NCBI GenBank assembly: GCA_030267565.1
Contig: BRXU01000033.1
Location: forward strand, 186,001 to 250,000
DNA from: Pleodorina starrii
Lineage: Eukaryota > Chlorophyta > Chlorophyceae > Chlamydomonadales > Volvocaceae
Direction: 5' to 3'
DNA length: 64,000 nt
Under the pieces are notes generated by a model. That model made no database searches, was not told the origin of the DNA, and saw only the letters and a program-made list of their open reading frames with translations. Positions 1-11,318 of the stretch are shown here, one piece after another. Positions within the stretch are counted from its first letter, which is position 1; each line of letters begins with the position of its first letter. A program made the position numbers and the translations under genes.

Positions 1-27
1 CGACACGAAGGCGGAGGTTCACCTCAT

Positions 28-33
28 TATAAG
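28..33 (+). promoter_or_regulatory. TATA box of array gene 1
   Basis: TATAAG lies 121 bases before the start codon of gene 1. Genes 2, 4, 5 and 6 of the array have a TATA(A/T)A element 121 to 135 bases before their ATG, so the spacing is the main support. The upstream promoter is cut off by the window edge. Confidence 0.5.
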
Positions 34-148
34 CACAGCAGAACCCGTATTTTGATCAAAACACTATCTACACAGGAGTGGATTCCGATTGACTTAGCGC
101 AGTTGCGGCTTTCCGTTTCGACCGGGGGGCTTCTGTTTCGGACGCACG

Positions 149-3100
149 ATGGCCCAAAGGGCCCTGTTCCTGGTGGCATTGCTGGCAGGAGCATGCATCG
201 CTTTACCAAGTACGTTGACGGATGCGCTCATGTTCCTTTAGCGCATTGCAAAACAGCGTCTGGTGGCTGCCCACCTGCTTACGGTTCCGGTGTGATGTGC
301 CGAACCTTGCACAATGTTCCCCCCCGGAGTACAACTTTTGCAAATAACGAACAATGATGATTAGCAGCAAATGCCAAGACACAAGTTCCGGGGCGGGTCG
401 CGTCAGAGGCCACAAACAGAAACCGCAGGAGGCCTTAGCGACCCACCCCAAGGGCATCGCCATCTTGCCGTGCCACTTGCCTTCACTTCAACGGGCCCAG
501 GTCATGCATCTGACATTTCTTTGCGGCTGCATCCCCATGTAGGCGCGGTGGCACAAGAGCTCCTGACGGCCAATGAGGAACCCACTGTCGACGTAACCTT
601 CTATGTCGAAGGTAACCGCCGCAACTGCAAAACAATGCTGACTTTGTTTTGGCACCCATGCTGCTCGGACGTGCTGCGGGGCCAGTCGCTGCGATGAACA
701 ATGAGACGCCATTACCGCAACCGCACGACACCCACCCAACAACCCAACAACCCACATCCGCAACGCTTAGCCCACGCAACCTTCCTTCCGCCACTACCAC
801 CACCACCTCCACCACCTCCCCCCACGGCCGGCCTTCCACAATCTTCCATAGCCACCCCGCCCGCCACCTCGCACAACGGCGTCCAACCCGCCTTCCTTCC
901 GTCCTTACATGACTTGCGCGGCGCCCCCACACTGAATTCGGCACGCAGGCACGGTGATTGTGCTCGAGTCGCACGAGCACCCCGGCACGGTCTCCAATCG
1001 CGCCACCAGCCGTGGCGAGAGCACTCCTGCGCTGGACGTCTACCATACCCTGGTGGATCAGCAGGCGGATAACACGAGCAGCGTTTCCATCCGTGTCGAT
1101 TTCGGTGCCGACGCCGACTCTCTGGTGACTGGCGATCTGGTGCGCGCGCCTATCACGCTGCAGCTGCCGATCGAGCAAGCGGAGCTGATCGGAATGGGTA
1201 AGACATGCTGTGTGTGCGTCGTGTGGTTGGGGAATACCTGAACAACTATCCGTATATACGGGCTGGGTGTCCAAGGCTAAGACACACGAAACGAGCTGGG
1301 TTCAGGTAATCACAAGCGAAACCGCAGGACTAGGTGGATGCATGGGCGTGAGGAACATCCACTGCTGCCGTTTCTTAGATGCGTCCTTGGGCCCAATCGC
1401 CTGGTGGCTGGCGGCCGGCGGCCGGTGGTTGGCAAGGGTTGGCAACCCCTGTTTGCCTGTGCGCCGCCTCCGGAACATACACCGGAGACCGCAGCCACCG
1501 TGGTCCAGTTCTGCGCTGCCGCTTCGCGGTTCCGGATGCGGTGCCCTCCGACTGCGGTAACACAGGAGCTCTATTTTTGCTGAGGCGACGGGGTCCATGC
1601 TTGGCGCGGTTGCGCACCCGCGGACAATCCGCGCGTCCTGCAACCCCGATTGCCCGCCACCGTCACTGATCCTGCCCTTGCCCTTTCCCATGTCCGGCCG
1701 ACCCATCGACCGAACGCCGCCGGCGATGCTGCAGATATCGACGGCTCGAGCTCCTTCTCCTTCTCCAGCCGCCGCCTGCTGAGTGAGCAACACGAGGCCG
1801 CCCGCCGCATGGTGCTGGACTTCCACGGCACACGCCGCTCGGTTCAGGAGGCCCAAAGCCTGCTGACCCTGCTGCGGTCGCTCCAAGTCATGAGCCTCGC
1901 CCAGGTCCCCAAGGCGCTTGGAACGGATATCCTGGAAAAGAATGCGGACAAGGTGCGTGGGCGCTGCATGCCCCGGAGCGTGTGTTTGCGCGGGGCGACC
2001 GACGCTCCACACGCACACGCTCAGCGTCGCCACACGCTGCTACGGCCCCGTCTGAATCTCTCTGCGCCGACGGCAGCTGCAGCAACAGAGGCGGCGGCGG
2101 CGGGGAGGGTGTGTTGAGGGGTTCCCCCATCCGCATACACCGCGTCGCTCAGAACGTGGGCGCGCTTGCAGATTAAAGCCAGGGAGGCGGGCGCACAAGG
2201 GAATTCCGGGCTGGGCTGCTTGCGTGGGGTGTGGCTTGCGGAGGTCGGTGTGTACGCCTGTTGTAAGCACACGTCCTTCGCGCCGTACATCTGCTGATTT
2301 CGTCGTACATTTGCTGCCTGGACTAAACCCGTGCCTTCTTATTACTGTGTAGTTACTGATTTCGGCGTGATACCTCGTCATACCCGCACACCCTAGCCAA
2401 ATTCGACGCAACAGTGCGAAGGCGCGGCCCTAACTACATTTGGATACCCATCATCTGATCACCATGTTGCGCCGGAACTCCGCACACCCGGGTCCTTCGC
2501 TGCACATCGTGGTTGCTTACCAGATTTTTACCCATTGCAACATCGTATTGTGCTGCAGGACTTGTTCGTCGTCAACGGCCAGCCGCAGAACGTCAGCTCC
2601 CTCACCTTCGTGTTCAGGAGCTCTTCGTGCGGCTTGCAGCCCAACCTGACTGCCGATCGCGTGCGCAACTGGTTTTACGACAGCGGCGACAATGTCCCCG
2701 TCGTTGCGACGTTGCAGCGCTACTATAACGTAAGTACACGGGACGCGAGCGGACGGGGCCCGCCGTCGGGAGGCGAGCGGATGGAGGCGCTGGGAGGGGT
2801 TCGTTCGTTCGCTGCGGTCGGGAAGGGAGCGGACCCGCCGGCCCGGATAACAAGAAGTTGGTAGTGCTGAGCGAATGAGGACTCGTTTATAGACACACCG
2901 GAGGAAAGCTGACGGTGCTGGTGGTGGTGGCCGTGTGTTCCACACATAGGGCGAGCTTGCGAAGGTTGCTTTTTCAGAGACAGTGGTAGCGGTAGTGCTT
3001 GCGGTGGGCTCACAAAAGGGCCGCGCGACGGCGGCAGATCGGCCCCCTACCTGGCATCACATGACCCCAGCCACCGCCTGCCGATCGGCGACCTGCGCGC

Positions 3101-6100
3101 TTGTCTTGCCCTGCGCGCAGGTCTGCACATACAACCAGCTCACCTTCCGCCCGGAGAACAACCTGGTCTTCGATGTGGACATTCCTTGCATCGGCACCAC
3201 CAAGGTCGGCCCGTACGACTTGAAAAGCGGAAACGGAAACGGTGCCAACCTGGACAATGAGCTGTACGGCCTTCCGGAGCTGGCCAAGCTGTACCTGCAG
3301 GTATGTCAAAGTACGGCGGATACGGTAACGTACGGCAGTGGCTGAAGAGGCGGCGGGAGGGGCAGCGGGGACGGGCAGCTTGAACCTTCGCGGCGGATCG
3401 TACCGTATCCGAGGGATGGGAGTGTGCCATGCACGGCGGCTTGCGCGGGAGCCCGGTGGGCTGGTGCCGTACACGTCGGTTGTGTCCCAACGGCAGAATC
3501 GCGATTCCGATCTTTGCCGGGGTCGGGTCGGCCTTAGGCTGGTTGTATAGCGAGGTTCGGCTAAAGGGTCCAAGAAAACACCGGCTTGGGGACATTCCCA
3601 GGGTGGACCTACCGCAGGCAGCGCGACTTTGCTGCTTGCCGTCTCCCGCTTCCATCCACACGCTCCGATCCACCGCCAATCTTCGGATGCAAGCACCCCT
3701 GGCCATGCGCCGCAAGGCGGTTACTACAAGCGCACCCTCTTCTGATGTTAGCGAGCTTACGCGACTCGCCCATGCCCCGAGCCACGTCATGCCCACTTCT
3801 TACCACCTGCACGCCCGCATCTGCCCACCAACTCCTAAAATGTTTACCTTGGAACCCCGAACGTCGGACCCTTTCCCTGTCCCATCGTCGCAGCGGGCCG
3901 AGCCTGCGATTTTCGCCAAGTGGAGGGATTACCGCCGAAAGGTCTTCTTCTACCCCTTCAATTGGCACAAAGACGTCGCCGGGTTCGCTGGCTTGGTGCG
4001 TGCACATGCCTGCCGTACGCACCTGCCGTACCGATGCGGCAACGTAGCCGATTATCGTCGTACCCGCAGCCGTCTATAACCGCATTTCGGCGGGCAGCCT
4101 AGCCAGGCTCCCGATCCGGAAGTTGTCGTAGCGCTTGCTGTCGTGCGGTAACGGCTCACTGCCCTGCCCTCTGGCCCCGGTGCCCAACCCCAACTCCGCC
4201 GCCAGCCGGTGCTGGTCCCTTCTGTGCTCTACCTTCCAACCTCTCCTCATGCCGAGCATACGTTTGACCCGGGAGGGAATTGTGATTAGTGCTGGAAACT
4301 TTGTGTACTCCTAGCAGAGCGCCCTGGAGCGCCAGGTCATTTAAGCTGGCCCCCCACTATCCGTCTCAATGAGACGGCCTCGTCGTAACGTGAGCGAACC
4401 ATGCCGTACCGTCTCGCAACGCGCCGTACTGTGTCGTAATCGTAGGCTATGATGGGCTGCGCGGCGAGCTACGATTGCTACACCTGGATGAACAACGGCC
4501 TGTTGGACAACTTCATCGAGCTTCCCGTCACCTTTCAGGAGCTGGGTACGTACGGCATCGTACGGCGGCTAAATACTGTATGTCACAACCGGATAGTTAC
4601 GATAGATGGGGTGCATCGCCCTGTTGCGGTATAAAGCTACCTCCACTATAGCTTACTGCAACAATAACCCTAGCAATAACAACAACAAGAGCATCACTGC
4701 ATGAATTCCCTGCCCGTGAATCTCCGCACCCACGACTTGCGATGTACGCTACCAAACAATCCTGCCCATAAAAACGCCCGCCGCTAACGCCCACCTTGTC
4801 TGCCCCTACCGCCCGCCATCACCCCGCCCTGGCACCCGGACCTTCTCCCGGCCTCAGGTCACAACATCGGCCTGGCTCACTCGGCCCGCTTGACTTGCAA
4901 CAAGGATAGGTGCAACAGGGACGAGTACGGCGACCCGGCCGACCCCATGGGCTACACCTGGGCCAACAACCCCGAGAAGCAGCTCATTTGCACCAACGCG
5001 CCGCAGGTATGCGGTGACGAGTGAAACACCGTGGAACCGCACCCTCAGAGTGACTGTTTCAAAATCTTTCACAATCGCGTAAAAGCGTTATTTATCGACA
5101 CCGTGACAGCAACCTTGGAAAAAAACACTTGTTCGGCGGCCCTGATCGTCGTCTTTCTTACCCCACCCTTTTGCCGTCGCCTTCGCCTTCGCCGTCGCCC
5201 TCGACATCCTTTTGCGTTCGTCCTTTCGCAGTCGTACAAGGCCGGCTGGTCGTCGCCCATTTCCGGCGGCCAGCTGAACGCGCTCCGTGAAATGCCGGCG
5301 GGCGTTACGAGGGAGTTCCTGCTGCCTGCGATGGCCCTGAACAAGAACAACCATCTGCGCATCGTGGCCCACAACGGTACGACAACAGGACAGCCGCAGC
5401 GCGCTCTGTTCGTGTCGTACAGGTGGGTTTTGATTACGGATGATACCTTAGCGACCCGTGTCGTACATACAGCTGAGTGTTCTCAACGCCCGATGGCCGC
5501 CAAGGCGCGGCTGCCTGCCTCGCTCGCCGTCGTCTTGCGGCAGCCGGCAGTAAGGGATGTACTCCTGCCCCCTCGCTCGGCGTTCAAGGAAGTGACGTGA
5601 TGTCTTCCTGTCGGTGGCAATGAAATGCGCGGCACATGCCGGTCCGAAACGCCGGCGGCGGTGGGTGCACATAGCGCTTGGGCACGGCCGCAGATTTCCT
5701 CCAGATTGCGTCCCTTCGGTTGCACCCGCCTGCGTGATAGTGTGCCCACCGGATCGTCCGCACGCCTGTGCCGATAGCTGCTGCCCTACGCCCGCCCTAC
5801 CTTCCATGTCGCCTGCAGGTCCCGCCAGCCCATCGTCGGCGCCTACGACTCGGGGCTGCGGGATCCGTGGAACAACCGCGTCTGGTGAGTTAATGCCCGG
5901 CCTGGCCTGGCCTGGCCTGCTCTGAAAGCTCTATCTGCGGCGTTGTGGTGGTGCTTTCATTCAATGCCCTGCGCATCATAGCCGCCGCAATTGCCCACAG
6001 GATTTCGAACCTGCGGTTTGTGGATGAATACCGTATCGACGCAATCTTTTTGCGACGCGGTTATTTTGCGAGGCCAGAAAATAATTAAAATTTGGATATG

Positions 6101-8248
6101 TAAACGCTATTATTTTGCGAGGCGCCGTTAGGAGTTTATTTGTAAACTTTTGAAATTTGCGAGCTCTTGAGCCGTATGTAATGGTTTGCGAACTCGCATC
6201 TTATCGTCAGAGCAAAGGCATTGCATTCTACTGAAGGAAATGGAAATACCGGGTGCCATACCTGCTTAGCCACCCATCCGCCCCAAAACCCATCCGCCCC
6301 ACAGCCACGGGCTTGGCCTTGGGATGCTTGCCTTTCGTAGTGGCCTTCCCGCGTTCCCGGCTCCCCTCCCCAGTGCAGCAGCCTGTCCACCCGCTCACCC
6401 CGCAGCCCTTCCTCCCCGCCTGCCACGGCCCCTTGCCGGCTGGGACGTGCCGGCCCCCGTTGGCTCCACCGCCGTCACTCCCCGACCAGCTGTGCCCGCC
6501 ATAGCCCCGGCAGCCCTTCCCCGCCGGCCCCCACAGCTCCCCCACCACCCGCAGCTCGCGGCGAATAATTTATATTTGCGAGAAGATTTTGCGAGATGCC
6601 TTGGGAGTTTTTTTTAGAACTTTAAATATTTGCGAGGGACCCTTCCGAGTTTTGTTTGACACTTTGCGAGGCCCCAAACAGTTAATTATTTATTCGCAAA
6701 AAGTTTTCATGAGTAGTTGCCTTACCGCTTGAAGACGGGGATGGAGTCGGGTACCTGCGAGCAGAAGAGTATGCTTGCTTCCGTGGGAGGAGGCGAGCCT
6801 GGTAACCGACTGCGCTATCTGCCGCGGGGCGGTGTAATGGGCAGAAGACGCAGCGGAAACCTGTCAGTACTGACTAAATGAACTCGCGAAATTGCTCTTT
6901 CCGTCGCGCTCAGCGCGACTTGCACTTCGCTCTCACCGGTACGGCCAGGCCGTACCGCCAACGAACAGCCGAGAACGCTCTCGGCAAATACACAGAAAAC
7001 CTTGGTTTTCTTCGTTTCACTCAGAAAACCTTCAGATTGCGTCGGTACGGTACGTGGGGGCCGCAAGGGAGCCCAAAGCGCGCAAATGAAGGGTCGTCGG
7101 CGCGCGGCGCACCAGACACTGATGCCGCTGCTGACCTGTTACGGCCGTTGCTGTCTCTCACCAAAAGCTTCCACTCCCTTCCGTTCCCTTCGGTGTCGCT
7201 CTATCTCGCGTTTTTCTCTTGCCAGGGTGCACGAGTATAACGAGACAGCCAACGGATCGCCCGCCAACTACCGCACGCCGCCCATCGTCCACACGATGCT
7301 ATCAGACGACACCCCCGCGCCAAGGGTCGATGGCTGGGGCAATGGAGGCATCCTGTCGAACTCCTACACGCAGCTCATCCCAGGCGTGGGCGGCATCCGC
7401 ATCACCTTCAAGAGCAAGACGCCCCAGGCTGCCACCGTGACCGTGTGCCGCTTCCTGAACCAGTCCGAGGCTGTCGGCATCCGCACCTGCACCGACGGCA
7501 CCGACAACGACTGGTGAGAGGAAATGCGTGTGAGCGGCCGGCCATCCGCGCACGCACTTGTGTATGTCGCAGTCTATCTGTTGTTAGAGTTGGTGTTGGT
7601 ATTGGTGTTGCCAGGTCACAATGCGCGTAGCTTTTATTTTTTCCTTATAGGCTTGCTTCGCACGTGTGTGCCGTTCACATCTGCTGCACAAACGCTGTAC
7701 ATATCGCTTACGCCGTACACATGGTCGTACACATCGCATATGCGCGCGCGCTGCGCTGCAGACGGTCTGCTTTTAACGCAATCGTTGAACTGTCGTCCTG
7801 CCCCGCCGTTCTTGCTGCTGCACCCCCGCTGCACCCCAACTTTACATACAGTGATGGACTCGTGGACATGGACGACCCAGACTGCAACTCCAGTCTGCAA
7901 CCGCCGCCGACGTCGCAACCGCCGCCGCCGGCACCACGCCCCTCACCCCGGCCACCAGGCTCCCCCCGCAGGTCGCCGTCGCCTCCGCCTCCCGCCTCGC
8001 CACGCATGTTGCCCCCCCAGTCGCCGTCACCGAACCCACCAAGGGCGAGACGCACGCCGCCACTCCAACGCGCGCCGGGTAACATAATCCTGCAGCCCGC
8101 CGCATCTCGCAAGCCCCCGTCACCGCCACGGACCCCGCACGTCCCCCGACCTCCTCGGGGACCACGCCCTCCGACCATTCCGCGCCCGCCGCGCTCCCCG
8201 CGCCCGCCGAGCACGCCGCGCCCACCTCGCCCGCCCCCGCGCAAGTAA
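149..8248 (+). CDS. Gametolysin-like (M11) extracellular matrix metalloproteinase, array gene 1, QExxH type
   Basis: Exons: 149-209, 543-611, 949-1197, 1735-1952, 2559-2729, 3121-3300, 3894-3995, 4446-4545, 4858-5006, 5232-5422, 5819-5884, 7226-7513, 7852-8248; 2241 bases, 746 residues. All junctions are GT-AG and phases match the other array members. Exon 1 encodes a short hydrophobic signal peptide starting MAQRALFLVALLAG. Exons 2-4 resemble a prodomain; exon 4 carries RRLLSEQHEAARRM. Exons 5-10 are the M11 domain. The metal site is split by intron 8: FQELG | HNIGLAHSAR, followed by DPMG as Met-turn. The first His of HExxH is Gln, as in Volvox VMP1, known to prefer copper. Exons 12-13 form the acidic DGTDNDCDGLVD loop, then about 110 residues rich in PRPP/SPPP ending in RK, as expected for a cell-wall HRGP tail. 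Intron 11 (1.3 kb) is full of repeats. Individual splice sites are inferred by comparison of paralogues; function in ECM remodelling is inferred from the family. Confidence 0.88.
6043..6700. repeat. Degenerate TTTGCGAG repeats with GC-rich insert, intron 11 of gene 1
   Basis: A degenerate unit of about 45 to 50 bases (TTTGCGAGG, then GAGTTT, then an AAATTTGCGAG end) begins near 6114, 6587 and 6631, with further TTTGCGAGG cores at 6076 and 6661. A C-rich, T-poor segment at about 6265-6555 separates the left and right groups and gives spurious proline-rich reading frames on both strands. No coding function is visible. It could be a decayed transposable element with an inserted segment. Confidence 0.5.
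6903..7011. repeat. Array of four perfect inverted repeats
   Basis: Four consecutive short stem-loops occupy 109 bases in intron 11 of gene 1: GTCGCGC-TCA-GCGCGAC (6903-6919), a 10-base-arm palindrome around GGTACGGCC-A-GGCCGTACC (6937-6957), GCCGAGA-ACGC-TCTCGGC (6968-6985) and AGAAAACC-TT-GGTTTTCT (6994-7011). The last recurs with an AA centre at 27052-27069. Such dense palindromes are typical of organelle DNA in volvocine algae, so an organelle-derived insertion or a palindromic mobile repeat is possible. Confidence 0.7.
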
Positions 8249-10110
8249 AGTCTTGGAGCGGAGCCGGGTTGGACTCGGACCTCACGGTTGTGTGCGTGCG
8301 TGCCTAGATAGCATCCGCCACCGAGCTTGAAGTGCTGCTGCCGTCAGGATATCCCGTGTCCTTATTTGCGTGCCATGGCATGCAGCTGTATGTCCTACGA
8401 TACGTCGCCGCCACAGCAACGCTGCCGTGTTTGTGGCAACAGGTGTCCTATGCTTGCAGACGCGAGCGGTGTTAACTACACATGCAGGGAGCCTGCCAGC
8501 GGGTTGAGAGAGAGAGGGTTGCAGGATAGAGAATGAATGCGGGGCATATGGCGTGACGCGATGCGAGTTCTTGGGTGCCAGCCTGCTGGGGCAAGCCCGC
8601 CACCTGCTGCTGGGGCGGCGTGACAACATGACTGCATACATATGACATGCATGTAGATAGACCGGTTCGATCGCGAGTGCCGGCGGATGGGATTTCTAAC
8701 CGCAGCAGGACGCCGATGCAAGTACCCACATATGTGTATGTTTGGGCTTTGAAACACGCAGAAATGCTTGGTTTGTGCACGTCTGTCGCTCAACGGGTTG
8801 CTTGTTCAGGCGACTCAGCGTATCAAGTGTACGTGTATGTTCAATGTGCGGTGTGCTCAGCACTGCTGTTCGTATGCGTGCCGGGTGAACGGTCGTGCCG
8901 CCATCTCAGACTCACCAGCGGAGGAGCGGGGTATCGATGAACGAAATGAATGAATGAGGCAATTTGTGTGTGTGAAGGGCAGGCCCAGGGAAACTGCCGG
9001 TACGTTTGTAGAGTATGCCTGGCCGGTACACCCCGTACGTCCGACTTATTATCGGACACATGTACATCTGTCCGTCCATTTCCGACGCGGGGCCACGCAG
9101 GGGAAATTGTCATGAGGAAGGTGCCCATCCAAAAGATGCATTGATTACGACAGTGATTACGTACCCTAAAATTACTCGACCAAAGGCGTTTGCACCATTA
9201 TTGACGATTTGTTTGATCGGATTTGTGATGCATATCCAGCGCAGAAATGCCAGCAGGGTACGGAAGCTCCGACAGGGCCAATCCGGGCACTGGTCGATGA
9301 TCGCCTTATCACTGCCGCAGAGCAGGTAGGACTGGCTGCTGGTGACAGAGAAAATGCAGAGCCAGACACCCACCAGACAACGAACGAAGCGGTGAAAATG
9401 GGTTTGCCAAGTGGCGCGATAATGAACGCCCGTGGGCGCGGCTTAACAAGGAATGCACCTCAGATCGAAACACTGACTCGCACTCGGGCAACCACGCACA
9501 TACAACAACGGGCCTGCATGGATTCGCGACACCAAACATCAGCCAACCCCGAACGCGCACGCACAACCCTACGCGAAGTGCGTCAGCATAATCAATTTTG
9601 CATTTCCATGCCTGATCGACGAGCGAGCCAAAAGCGCGAGAATGAGGCAGGGTGCACTGGCAAGCAACCCTAACACCACCGAAACAAGCGAGCCTGCCGA
9701 CAGGGTATACATCTACGTAGTCCATCAGTGATGACGATACCCTACCCTGACGGCCGGCCGAGCGATCAACTCAGCGAGCGCAACCAAAAGCGTGTTTGGG
9801 TCACAGAAGCAGTTAGCAAGTAAGGGCCGATGTGGAAAGGTTCCGTTCGAAGTTGAAGCTAGCGACAAGAGAGAACGCGCGCAACATGTACGCGTAGGCA
9901 GAATTCTCAATCAAGAAGCTATAAGTAATATACTAAATACGAGCTCATTGAATGACATTCTGGTGGGCGTGCGCACGGGGCCGGTGCACCTTGGAAACTA
10001 CAGGCAACTAACACGGTAAGGAAGGAAGGTTTATGTTCCGAGGTAAAGCCTACCTGTGAAACCCACGCACGCAGCTTTGCTTTCGTTTGCGGTGAATTCG
10101 TGGCCGTCCC

Positions 10111-10129
10111 TACGTACGTACGTACGTAC
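10111..10129. repeat. (TACG)n microsatellite
   Basis: Just under five perfect copies of TACG in a row. Confidence 0.9.
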
Positions 10130-10186
10130 CGTCTCTCAGCGGAAATATACATGTATTCCCCGAAGTAGTGTATGTGTATCCAACGA

Positions 10187-10270
10187 ATTTTTACAAAACA
10201 ATTTTATGATTTTATGATTTTATGATTTTAGTCCTGATTTTTACAAAACAATTTTATGATTTTAGTCCTG
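10187..10270. repeat. Tandem duplication of an AT-rich unit
   Basis: ATTTTTACAAAACAATTTTA begins at 10187 and again at 10237. Both units end in TTTTAGTCCTGA; the first contains two extra TTTTATGA steps. Confidence 0.8.
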
Positions 10271-11183
10271 ACGGCGAACGTGTTCCGTCGAATTTCGAAA
10301 TGCTTGTTCGAACGGGGCCCGCCAACGAAGCGGGAGGTGCGCCGTTTACGGCGGCCTGCTGCAAAGCTTGTACATTTCATTGACACTCAAAATTAAAGAT
10401 TGAGTCTTGATTCAGGGCCGTCAATGGTGAATTGGTTAGTGGCCTGGTCTAAATGTCCTTTTATTGGACAGTTATATCCGTTGGGCCCACCGAGTCGTGC
10501 GATTGCAGTATATATGTAGCTGTCTTCCACGCAGCTCCTCTGTAATCAATTAATTATTCAATGGGTACGCACAAGGATGATCAAGTCAGTTGCGGATGAA
10601 CTCCGCCAAGCAAATCCATTAGGCTTGCTTGGTTGTCCTTCGTTAGCTTTATATAGAAGTTTCAGAGCTCAGGACGACATTGTTACGATTAGTACTGTAA
10701 CCTCTGTAATGTCAACGGGTAATCTTGCTGGAGCTCGAGAAAAGTCCTACCCTTGCATTCGATGTCGTACATGCAATATAATGCCCGTCCTCAGTTGCGC
10801 TAATGTGGTTTCTGAATGGGTTTGCGATGCAACTAGAAGCTAAGAAGGCTGTGACTGTAATTCTCCATAAGTTAAGTCTGAAACCGCTTTCCAGGAATTT
10901 TGTTTTGGGTTCGGTTACCATTGGATGCAGCTCGAGCTAATGGGAAGATGCCATTAACGCCTGCATTCAAGGACATGAATGAATTCTGGAATAAACTCCA
11001 AGCTAAGAACGGGGTAGTAATGGCCTCCAAAGGATCATTTATAAAGGTAACTGTTTTCAACCACGAACGGCAGAGAGAAAGGCGCCGGCTCGAAACGGCC
11101 TTGTACGCTGTACGATAGTTACAGGGCGAAACGGAGGGACGACGGCCAAAAAGAGAGCTACACAGCCATTAAAACACAAAGGA

Positions 11184-11189
11184 TATAAG
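11184..11189 (+). promoter_or_regulatory. TATA box of array gene 2
   Basis: TATAAG 135 bases before the gene 2 start codon, matching the spacing seen at genes 1, 4, 5 and 6. Confidence 0.5.
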
Positions 11190-11318
11190 TAACAAGAGAG
11201 AAAGTTAACGCGTGAGGTGCGACCGCTATTGTGCACTTACCACGCATACCTGCCTGTTTACCCGATTAGCTACAAGGTATTAGGTACAAGGGGTAGGGCA
11301 GCAGCCCCTCAGTCCGCC

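Larger units (their letters stand above)
8249..11183. other. Intergenic region between array genes 1 and 2
   Basis: About 2.9 kb without a gene I can support. Reading frames of up to 154 residues (9209-9673 plus, 9309-9725 minus) overlap on opposite strands, have no recognisable domain and no paralogue beside the other genes. Small tandem repeats occur at 10111-10129 and 10187-10270. The stretch 10577-11118 is less repetitive and has two modest plus-strand frames of 88 and 72 residues that I cannot identify; they may be remnants of a mobile element. Confidence 0.5.

Noticed and set aside
701..1274. Proline-rich frames on both strands between exons 2 and 3 of gene 1
   Set aside because: Located in an intron with CAC/CCA-rich low complexity; no counterpart in paralogues.
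9209..9673. 154-residue plus-strand frame between genes 1 and 2
   Set aside because: Overlaps a similar-length frame on the other strand, no domain, no start context or intron pattern like the neighbours.
10415..10500. tRNA-like TGGTTAGTGG segment
   Set aside because: Resembles an A box, but no B box or cloverleaf can be drawn downstream.
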